A DNA stretch of 64,000 nucleotides from Skeletonema tropicum (Eukaryota; Bacillariophyta; Thalassiosirophyceae; Thalassiosirales; Thalassiosiraceae), in contig CM074129.1 in NCBI GenBank assembly GCA_037178625.1, positions 310,001 through 374,000 on the forward strand. Reading direction: 5' to 3'. The notes below the pieces were generated by a model, which saw nothing but the letters and a program-made list of their open reading frames with translations, was not told where the DNA came from and searched no databases. The position numbers were made by a program, and so were the translations under genes. Within the stretch, counting starts at the first letter, position 1; the number at the start of each line of letters is the position of its first letter. Shown here one piece after another: positions 56,642-64,000 of this stretch.

Positions 56642-59581
56642 TCAACCAACAATTCTTTCTCCCCATCTATCTTTTCCGTTTAATATCCCTAATATATCTC
56701 TATGCCAGAAAAGTAGAGTTTGAAGGACCTGCCAAACGTATATCGTATTCCAGACTTCCCACTTCAACAAGTAATCGCTAATCTCAAAGAACATCTGAGC
56801 AGTAAACTTATTATTGTGTGAAGTTGTTTCCATAATGGTTGGTATTTCCAGTAGCTCTTGATAATCATTGATCTGACCTGTAGGTGTATGGTCTTGATAA
56901 TCCTTGATCTGTCCTGTAGGTGTAGGGTATTGGATGAGTAGTTCTTCTTCCTTTGGACTAGGTAGACGTAGATCGGCCATAGAAAATGTGGACGATAAAG
57001 CATTGTGATTGTTCGCGAAGGGCCTATTGCCGTTTGTGACTTGTGAGAAGGGCCTATTGCCGTTTTTGACTTGAACTTCAAGGTATATACGGTCATCCGC
57101 GACTTGGTAATGAAGTTGGTCGTATTCATCAAAAATGCGAACACTTGAAGAGAACCCTCTTTCGGGACTTCTAACAAAGAACCTGAAGCCACACACAAAG
57201 ATATCGACAAAGAATCCATCATAGAGCCGATTGCATCGGGTGATAATTCTGCTTCCGACGATGATTTCGTGGTAATTAGTGCGTGATGCATCCATAAGTT
57301 CTTGAATAGCTGCACGTTTGCTGCGCTCCCCATGATTGAGACCGAGACGATGACGTTCGTAACTCACGAGATCAGGATGAAGAACCGAATTGACTTGATT
57401 CCGAATAACGTAGATATTGCGCTTCCTATCAACAATCCTCGATGCAAAACGTGCAATCATCATGTGACAAGAGTCACTGTCGATACTTACCAAAATAGCA
57501 CCATACTCAACCATCAAAATATTACCATATCCAAATTGAGCCGAGAAGATAGCAGAGTTTCCATCACTGATCTGCGACCGAATAATATTTTCTCTCACGG
57601 CAGTACCGAGTAAAGCAAGCATGTTGTAAGATTTGCAAAAGGAAGTATCTTCCGTCGGACGAATGATATGATGAAGTCGAGTAGATGATGATGTCTCCCC
57701 ATATTCCTCAGGAGTAACCATGACAGAATGATGTCGATCCAAGAAAACGTTGTTGATGATGACGTTCCGAAGCAAGACGTGATACTGTCGATGACCTCGA
57801 GTAATCTCCGCAAACGAAAAGCGATGCAACCTGCAAGCGACGACGATATAGATCCTATCAGCAAGGTCTCGAGAATCATGTGAATAGAACTGAGCAGCGA
57901 AGTCTTGTAAGGACTTAAGAACAAGTGCATTGCATTCCGCATCGACTAGTTGTGCTCGATGGTGGTAAAATTCAATCTTCGCAGCAGGAGAACAAACAAC
58001 AACTTGGCTTCCAACGGCAGAATCTTCTTGGATGTCCATCAACTTATAGAGTAGAACTTGCTCCCCATTCTTCGTCTTGTAGAACTGAATTCCATTCGAC
58101 TCGTAGTACCAAATCAACTCTGAAATAATAAAGTCTCTCATCTTCGCAGGATAGTGGTAACGTCGTATCATCACAGATAGATATTCAATTGAAGGAATTT
58201 GCTCCCCATTCATCTCGCAGGACAAAAGAAACTCTAAATTAATAAAGTATCGCATCTTCACAGGACAGTACTCTCCAATCATCATCTTGTGATATCGCAG
58301 TAGCTCTAAAGCTGTAGAGACATAAGATATCATGCCACGAACAAATGCATAGCCTTGAATGTGCGAAGGATCATATCGTACAAGTAATTCAAGTACAGAC
58401 CGAACGATGGTAATAAACAAGATCTTGTTGGATGTGTGATCGGAGTTGTGACAACTGTGAGCAAATATCATGCAACGATCAATCTTCTGGTACTTGTGAG
58501 TGATAATAACACCACTGGATTCGTCTTGAAAGACATCGATACTTGTAGTAGATGTCAAGAGTGTCTCCGTTCTCTCGAGTAATGCATACGTCGATTGCAA
58601 AACATCTCCCCACGCAACATGAATCTTGGTCACAAGTTGATTATAGTATCGAACATGTTGTGTCCATTGCGAAAGATCGTGCAACCAGATAAAGTCGACA
58701 CTAAAGATTACCATTACTCCCCATAGTCTCAAGAGATAATGTGTAAGTATGAGTCCCTCACAACTGAAAAACATCACTCCTCTATTCACAACTAGGAAGT
58801 CATGAGTACCATCGAGTAGATGATCTGCAATGTGACGATGTTCACCAAAGATAACAACATCGATATGCTGTCGCTTGATAGAACTTGTGCCCAGGAACTG
58901 AATATCGAGTTTCCAGAATAGGGTCATCAAAAGGGCGCTGAGGTCATGTTGTCGAAGACAAACTATAACACCGATAGGACGTGTATCCATAGATGGATAA
59001 ATGTTGGTATTAACACCAGAAGGAGTTACCAAAGTACTGAATTCCGAAGGATCCATGATGCGAAGAATAATAACTGCGATCAATTTGTCTCCACCCAATG
59101 TAGAAGTGTCGAGAATATAGTGTCTGGTTCCTAAGCTCACATCTAGACGAAGCACCGATCGAATCGAGAGAGATGCCGGGTTAAGTGCGGGCAAAGGCCT
59201 GTACACAGTGACAATCCACCATTTATCCTCTTGACTTCCTAATAAGGAGAGACCCATTACTAACGAAGGATGGCCCACCACATGGTAGATATCCACTTCT
59301 TCACAAGACACGTAAATCCACGAACGTGTAGATATGATGCCTTCAGTAGAAAACAGGACTTGATGTAAATCCAAAAACTCGGATAAGGGTCTCCGCCACC
59401 TTCCTCTGCGAAATACATCAGATTCCATATTAGCATCTCGACTACCATCACTGGTCTCTAAAGAAGCGTCTACAAAACCCTCATCGGCAGTAACATCGCC
59501 ACGTGAAGAAGAAAGTTGATCCTCCTGCATGATGATATCGGCGTCAGATAAAGATGTTATGCTGTATTGAGCAGCTATCAC
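56642..59581 (-). CDS. 979-aa orphan protein of the nested LTR element
   Basis: Uninterrupted sense ORF. The N-terminus is acidic and Ser-rich (SDADIIMQEDQLSSSRGD). The long middle is rich in Ile, Val, Tyr, His and Arg without a recognised fold. It contains a diverged internal duplication (KMRYFINLEFLLSCEMNGEQ and KMRDFIISELIWYYESNG...NGEQ) and short repeats near the end (NGNRPFSQVTNGNRPF; TPTGQIKDYQDHTPTGQINDYQ). The last residues (LQTLLFWHRDILGILNG) recall the Copia pol tail (LRPLLFWKGDTMDII), a weak hint that the 3' part came from a Copia element. No YxDD, DDE, DSG or CCHC motif is seen. Function unknown. Chance conservation of a 2.9-kb frame is very unlikely. Confidence 0.75.
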   Translation of the reverse strand: MIAAQYSITSLSDADIIMQEDQLSSSRGDVTADEGFVDASLETSDGSRDANMESDVFRRGRWRRPLSEFLDLHQVLFSTEGIISTRSWIYVSCEEVDIYHVVGHPSLVMGLSLLGSQEDKWWIVTVYRPLPALNPASLSIRSVLRLDVSLGTRHYILDTSTLGGDKLIAVIILRIMDPSEFSTLVTPSGVNTNIYPSMDTRPIGVIVCLRQHDLSALLMTLFWKLDIQFLGTSSIKRQHIDVVIFGEHRHIADHLLDGTHDFLVVNRGVMFFSCEGLILTHYLLRLWGVMVIFSVDFIWLHDLSQWTQHVRYYNQLVTKIHVAWGDVLQSTYALLERTETLLTSTTSIDVFQDESSGVIITHKYQKIDRCMIFAHSCHNSDHTSNKILFITIVRSVLELLVRYDPSHIQGYAFVRGMISYVSTALELLRYHKMMIGEYCPVKMRYFINLEFLLSCEMNGEQIPSIEYLSVMIRRYHYPAKMRDFIISELIWYYESNGIQFYKTKNGEQVLLYKLMDIQEDSAVGSQVVVCSPAAKIEFYHHRAQLVDAECNALVLKSLQDFAAQFYSHDSRDLADRIYIVVACRLHRFSFAEITRGHRQYHVLLRNVIINNVFLDRHHSVMVTPEEYGETSSSTRLHHIIRPTEDTSFCKSYNMLALLGTAVRENIIRSQISDGNSAIFSAQFGYGNILMVEYGAILVSIDSDSCHMMIARFASRIVDRKRNIYVIRNQVNSVLHPDLVSYERHRLGLNHGERSKRAAIQELMDASRTNYHEIIVGSRIITRCNRLYDGFFVDIFVCGFRFFVRSPERGFSSSVRIFDEYDQLHYQVADDRIYLEVQVKNGNRPFSQVTNGNRPFANNHNALSSTFSMADLRLPSPKEEELLIQYPTPTGQIKDYQDHTPTGQINDYQELLEIPTIMETTSHNNKFTAQMFFEISDYLLKWEVWNTIYVWQVLQTLLFWHRDILGILNGKDRWGERIVG

Positions 59582-59754
59582 GGGTGTCCACTTGGTATGA
59601 AAGGAAGTTCTGTTGAGCGAGGTGTTAACCCGGCAAGTTGAAGTCCACTTAAATCAGTGACGTGAGGATGATCTCTAGATTTCTTACGTCCGGCTTGATC
59701 AGACAATACAACGGTGGTCTGATAGCTATGTAGAAAACCCGAGAACTGATAATC
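59582..59754 (-). other. Leader of the orphan-ORF element
   Basis: 173 bp between the 5' LTR and the ORF. In minus orientation it begins GATTATCAGTTCTCGGG, whose TATCAG core recalls initiator-Met-tRNA primer-binding sites, but the match is too short to be sure. It overlaps a 60-codon frame (59578-59760) of unknown meaning. Confidence 0.4.
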
Positions 59755-60251
59755 TCTCAAGTTGAGTATTATCTGCTCAAAGCCTGAGAAATCTATATGC
59801 GTACATCGACGTTGACTTGCGGTACGAGTATCACTGATCTGAACGACGGGTGGCTCGGCGAAAGTGAAGGATGAAGGACGTATGAAGATTCTGGAACGTT
59901 GAGTTCAAATACCAAATTAAGCTGGATGTTGGAGCTATCTGCTCATCTATCCTACCCGACTATCGAAGTATTATTGGAAGAAGTCTCCGCCATGGTCGGC
60001 TTCGTCTACTACACGTTGTTTATTCTTTATTTCTATCTACAAAAGTGAGAGGTCGACGTATCATGGTAGTGCTTCAACCTGTGGTGAAATAAAATCTTAT
60101 CCCGCCAAAACAAGCAGATGGCTACTTCCGAGCAGCTGGTTTCTCGTCGATGACGACATGAAATAACGTAAATCCCCATTCCCATAATTCCTAAATCCCG
60201 TATTCCCGATAATGATGATAAAAAGGCAGCGTTCCAAATCCTAAGTTGTCA
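59755..60251 (-). repeat. 5' LTR of the orphan-ORF element
   Basis: 497 bp; see the 3' LTR at 56114. Ends at the CCACT target duplication (60252-60256). Confidence 0.9.
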
Positions 60252-60256
60252 CCACT

Positions 60257-61302
60257 ACCTGCAACATCCTGGTACTGACCGTATGGAAGGTACTATCGGC
60301 GCCGTCATGTATTGGCGTGGCATGAGTGCACAAATCCGTAGATTGTGTAAATATTGTCCCAGGTGTCAGAAATCTAAGGCACGCAAGCGTAAGTACGGTC
60401 AACTTCCTCCTAAGGATGCGATCGTTGTTCCATGGCAGACGCTCCATTGCGATTTAATTGGTCCAACAACAATTAAATCAAAGGATGGAACTGAAATGGA
60501 TTTCATGTGTTTAACCATGATTGACGCTGCTACTGGATGGTTCGAAATAGTCGAACTCCCTAATAGGATGATCGAGAAGAAATGTCCTCGGACAGGAAAA
60601 ACTGTCGAAGTAGAAATCATTGATAAAACTTCCGCTACAGTTTCCCACCTCTTGAATAAGTGCTGGTTAAGTCGTTATCCGCGCCCGAAGTATTTGGTGT
60701 GTGATAATGGTTCTGAATTCGAACTGCATCTGAAGGATCTGTGTGAACAGTATCAGATTGGACGTAAGCCGACTACCAGTAAGAATCCGCAAGCTAATGC
60801 GATTTTAGAATGAGTTCACGGAGTCTTTAACGACATGCTCCGCACCTCGGGCCTCGACGACGATGATACCGTCGATGGCCACCGAATTGACCAATTTATC
60901 ACAAATGCTGCATGGGCAATTCGATCTACTTACCACACCGTGCTCAAGGCTACTCCTGGTGAAGCAATTTTTGGACGTGATATGTTATTTGACATTCCGT
61001 TCGTCGCTGACTGGAGTGAGATAGGTCGCCGCCGACAAGAGCTCGTGGACAGGAACAACGCCAGAGAAAACAAAAGGCGTCTCCCATATGACTATGTTCC
61101 AGGGAGTAAGTGCTTAATCATCAGTGAGATCAATGGTGAAAAGCAGCGCAAAGCTTTAGACAAGAATGAGGGACCGTATGTGGTCACAAATGTCTTTACT
61201 AATGGTACTGTCCGTATTCAACGTGGTTCCGTCAATGAACGAATCAATATCCGACGACTTACCCCCTTCTTTGAGGCAGAAGAAGCCAACGATGCAAGTT
61301 AA
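60257..61302 (+). pseudogene. Gypsy Pol, integrase part, with in-frame TGA
   Basis: Continues the frame of 53542-56113 after the nested element (CAC CAC T joins AC CTG). The zinc finger is completed by CKYCPRCQKSK. The catalytic core has D in HCDLIGP (~60447), D in CDNGSEF (~60703) and E in NPQANAILE (60808-60810). A TGA follows that Glu at once (60811-60813), where family members usually have Arg before VHG, so CGA to TGA is likely. The frame then runs on to 61302 with a C-terminal GPYVVTNVFTNGTVRIQRG segment of integrase type. No chromodomain is seen. Confidence 0.88.
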
Positions 61303-61602
61303 AATGAATAACTTGGGGGAGTGTACAGCTTTCATAACCTAGAAATTAGAAGAATTATTCCAACACATCAACATTATTTCATACTAGACAACAGTTGATT
61401 TGATCAAACCCTATCATAAGCTTACACACACGTCAGCCTTGGCTTCTCGTGTCTTTTGTCGCAAACCAGTCTTACGGTCTTACACGTACAGGTCACCGGT
61501 ATTCAAGAAAATACCGTACGCACTCCTCTATGAGAGTAATTTTTCCCACAGGGTTTTTCTCTCACTGAGCCCACTGTTAAATCCGAACAGCACGGGGGAG
61601 AG
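61303..61602. other. Gypsy 3' untranslated region
   Basis: 300 bp between the Pol stop and the 3' LTR; no ORF of note. Ends in the polypurine tract. Confidence 0.7.
61594..61602 (+). other. Gypsy polypurine tract
   Basis: GGGGGAGAG directly before the 3' LTR start TGTAAT. Confidence 0.85.
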
Positions 61603-61941
61603 TGTAATAGTCAAGTAGCATACTACCTTTAGGTACGTATGTATCTGTGACCATACGGATACGTGCTCGCTAAGCTATCGCTTATCGAGATCTCTCTGCC
61701 TGACGCATGCCGCTCTGGATTCTGACTACGTGGAAGTAGTCAGCCTCGTGAATCGTTACTAAGGTTCTACGTCTTGGAATTAGTACGATTCTGTCCTGTA
61801 GCTCTGAGTCACTCATCTTCCATGAGCAAGCTCAACCGCTAGCAGCAGCTCTCTCCTTCGAAGAGCACACAACTACTCCAAATACGTAAATTAATACTGT
61901 ATTCATCGTCGTTGTCATTACACATCTATTAGCCTGTGTCA
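61603..61941 (+). repeat. Gypsy 3' LTR
   Basis: 339 bp, identical by eye to the 5' LTR. Followed by target duplication ATGCC (61942-61946). Confidence 0.95.
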
Positions 61942-63127
61942 ATGCCAGGTCATCATAGCCTGCACTAGATGAAAAGTCAGGGGCTGTGGCAACGGTGGCG
62001 TTGACTTCAGTGTGTTCGGTGATATTTGCAGTTGCTCCCTGCGCTACCGGAGTGTTTGGTACACGAGGAGGAGCTGGAGGACCTTGACCAGACCGAAAAG
62101 CATTGCCACCGTTACGACGACGAGCTGGGGCATTGACGCGGGGCGCACCAGAGGAACGAGCAGTCATGATAAGCTCCTTTGATTCATCAGAAAATTCATC
62201 CCACAAAGCTTTCTCCTCAGGAGTGAGATGGCGATGAGCATTGCCCGGCAAGAAACCTTTCTTATTTCGAAGCCGAGTTATCATAACATCGTACCAGTCG
62301 TCATCATTAAGCAAGTCATCATCCACACCAGTTGTATCAATGATATTGACAGCATACCCCTGATCACGGTAACAGGAACGGAGAACATTGAGTTGCCTGA
62401 CTTCCATAGCAATCCGCGAACGACGGGAGACCATAGCTTGTTTGTTGTTATTGTCAACGACCGTTGCATGCTGCTTGTACGTGCCAATGAGTCGCTCAGG
62501 GTCATATTTCTCAATCTCCCCGTCTTCGTTGTTCCTAAATCTCACCATATTATCAATAGCGAATACTTGCTCGAAATCTTTAAGGCCACCAAAAACTCGA
62601 CGGAACAACACGTACTTTTCCTCACCACTGAGAGGTTTTCCAGTTCGGATGATGTATTTGACGAGATTAGCTTCCCACGCAGAGATGGCGGCGGATAGAC
62701 GGATGCGATTAGAGGGTGTACCGGAGGCAATGGGAGTGCTGATGAGAGTGTAGGCTTCATCCTTCGCGTACTCAGCGCTGATAGAACCTGAACCAGTGTA
62801 GTGACGTGCCATTTTGGACCACACTCGTTGTCCACTGTAAGTATCGCATTCGCTGTAGAGGAATTCCTTTCCCTTGAGGCTTTTGATGGATTTGGTGAGA
62901 ACGTTGTAGAAGGTTTTGTTGTCAAGGTTGAACGCTTTCTTATGCTTCGCAATGGGTGTGAAGTCGGGAATGAGGAGTTGATGCATGTTGAAAGTGGAGA
63001 GAAGAGACCCAACTTGTATTGCATAGTCGACCCAAGGCGTCTGATCGTTGTGCTCAGGGAACAAGGAGGCCTCAAACTTCAATCTAACTCTAGGATCGGA
63101 CTCTTGTAGACTCCAGCATAGCGACCG
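61942..63127 (-). CDS. Copia Gag-like region
   Basis: Frame open from just below a TAA at 63128-63130 to the Gypsy junction. It reads SDPRVRLKFEASLFPEHNDQ, then a helical capsid-like domain (YNVLTKSIKSLKGKEFLY, VWSKMARHYTGSG, VKYIIRTGKPLSGEEKYVLFRRVFGGLKDFEQ), a PARRRNGGNAFRSGQGPPAPP linker and SSAGYDDLA, which continues in phase into the pol part at 51414. No zinc knuckle. There is no ATG at the start, because the true N-terminal part is in another frame (see 63079). Confidence 0.8.
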
Positions 63128-64000
63128 TTACCTCCCCCAGACCCGCCGGATCCACTAGCACTGATTTGGGACGGAATACTGCTTCCACTGTTGCTGCCGC
63201 GGCTGCTGCTGCTGCTTCCACCACTGCTGCCACCACCACCACCACCACCGCCGCCACCATAGGGCTTCTTCTTCTTCTTCTTCTTGTGTGATGAAGACGA
63301 AGAGGAGGGGCTGTGATGAGACTGCCCATGGAAACCAGAGGAGCGTTGTGAGTGGTGTGAATGCGAACCGCTGGTAGATCCAAAATTCAGCGGACCAAAT
63401 GGAATGCCGGTGAAGCCAGAAGAAAGATTACCCATAGTGGTTGGGTGATTATCCACTGAATTGCTGCCCAAACTGAGGTTATCCCCATCCAAACTAAGGT
63501 TATCCCCACCATCGATCGTACCAAGGAATCTGGAGTTGTCTTTGAGCGAATGCCGAGAACCAGATGCCTTCGAAATTGTTCCTTCACGATCAGGATCTGT
63601 CATCACACTGCTACCGCCATAGGCCCTATCTCGCAATATGTCTGCTTCAGCCTCCGCGGAAAGAACCTCTGCATGTGCCTTGCGCTCTTCGAGTTCAAGT
63701 AGCCTGAACTTGGCAGCGTGTTCGCGTGCAAGGCTGTTCGAAAAGGATTGGAATGGGGGGTTGGCATCGCAATAGTTGCAGAATTCAATGTAACCATGAC
63801 TTTGAATATCCACCAATCCAGAATTGAGTGGTCCATGCTCGATTTGCAATTCATTGACATACGATAAGGCATGGATCATCCGTTTCTTCCAGAAGTAGCT
63901 GATGGCACTGGCATCACCACCATAATTCTCATCATCGTCATCTTGATATGAGTCGTTCCGATTCTTAACAGAATTAATTTCATCCAGATTCTCAATGAAA
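63079..64000 (-). pseudogene. N-terminal part of Copia polyprotein, frameshifted, truncated by window edge
   Basis: Open from the window edge to a TGA at 63079-63081. Contents in order: DDDDENYGGDASAISYFWKKR, a helical LAREHAAKFRLLELEERKAHAEVL, repeated DNLSLDG/DNLSLGS units, His/Ser-rich stretches, poly-Ser, poly-Lys (seven, AAG repeat), poly-Gly (ten) and Ser/Gly repeats. The gag frame overlaps its end by about 50 nt and lies one base back, so a -1 shift in 63079-63127 would join them. No slippery heptamer is evident, so an indel in this repeat-rich part is the simpler reading. Confidence 0.65.

Larger units (their letters stand above)
56114..60251 (-). mobile_element. LTR element with orphan ORF nested in Gypsy pol
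   Basis: 4138 bp with two identical-looking 497-bp terminal direct repeats (56114-56610 and 59755-60251) and target duplication CCACT (56109-56113 and 60252-60256). In minus orientation the repeat starts TGACAACTTAG after polypurine tract GGTTGGGGAG, like the Copia LTR start TGACACAGG after GTAGGGGAG. The far end is CAACTTGAGA rather than CA. The internal part holds one 979-codon ORF and no RT, integrase or Gag motif. I class it as a non-autonomous, Copia-like LTR retrotransposon; it is the youngest insertion in the nest. Confidence 0.9.
51415..61941 (+). mobile_element. Gypsy-type LTR retrotransposon inserted in Copia gag
   Basis: 10527 bp including its own nested insertion (6389 bp without it and one copy of its target). 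LTRs of 339 bp (51415-51753 and 61603-61941), TGTAATAG...CTGTGTCA, look identical. The target duplication ATGCC is at 51410-51414 and 61942-61946. Gag, then protease-RT-RNase H-integrase in that order, which is Gypsy order. Identical LTRs imply a young insertion. Confidence 0.96.
37254..64000 (-). mobile_element. Copia (CoDi-like) retrotransposon, multiply interrupted, 5' end outside window
   Basis: Minus-oriented. Own sequence: 3' LTR 37254-37320 plus 45942-46299, pol 46300-51414, then 61942-64000 (gag end and the preceding part). It is split by a LINE in the LTR and a Gypsy element in the gag region. The codon phase is kept across the Gypsy insertion (GATGACCTGGCAT joins CCGTCC), so gag and pol originally formed one continuous frame. 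The 5' LTR lies beyond 64000. Its pol tail and 3' LTR are duplicated at 10156-11400. Confidence 0.93.

Overview
This is a nuclear window from a stramenopile, most probably a diatom. The pointers are Copia-type elements whose polyprotein resembles the diatom CoDi lineage, a secreted protein with YSPT/PSEAPS repeats of diatom cell-surface type, short GT-AG introns, and host proteins full of Q, N, T, S and D runs. The genus cannot be decided from sequence alone.

Layout. (1) 1-11400 is copy A of a segmental duplication. It holds ~650-bp tandem units, a 562-bp MITE, a long gene-poor stretch, an intron-containing gene for a secreted PT-repeat protein (4116-7150), a cluster of AACGAGAC motifs, a hypothetical gene (9049-9725, minus) and the 3' LTR plus pol tail of a Copia element. 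(2) 11401-16600 is a truncated minus-strand LINE, interrupted by a tRNA-derived SINE. (3) 16868-18266 is a TIR-bounded DNA element with a decayed Cys-rich gene. (4) 18267-27365 is the host-gene island: two small genes, a METTL21-like methyltransferase, a type II membrane glycosyltransferase-like protein and a low-complexity 791-aa protein. (5) 27366-47127 is copy B of the duplication; an intact 8.6-kb LINE sits inside the Copia 3' LTR. (6) 46300-64000 is the rest of that Copia element, split by a 10.5-kb Gypsy element that is itself split by a 4.1-kb LTR element carrying a 979-codon ORF of unknown function.

The right half is therefore a transposon nest: LINE in Copia LTR, Gypsy in Copia gag, and an orphan-ORF LTR element in Gypsy pol. 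Every boundary except the Copia 5' end is fixed by target-site duplications. The two duplication copies are almost identical, so they act as natural filled/empty-site controls: the LINE is only in B, the MITE and a 52-bp SINE tail only in A.

Most notable: (a) the secreted-protein paralogues differ almost only in a ~530-bp block, with about twenty replacements, three in-frame indels and one synonymous change seen, while the rest is virtually identical; (b) the LINE polyprotein joins APE endonuclease, RT, RNase H, a zinc motif and a C-terminal Ulp1-like cysteine protease, and its two ORFs overlap as TAATG; (c) the youngest LTR element encodes a long intact protein with no recognisable retroelement domain; (d) a 1.4-kb TIR element carries a Cys-rich protein I cannot place.
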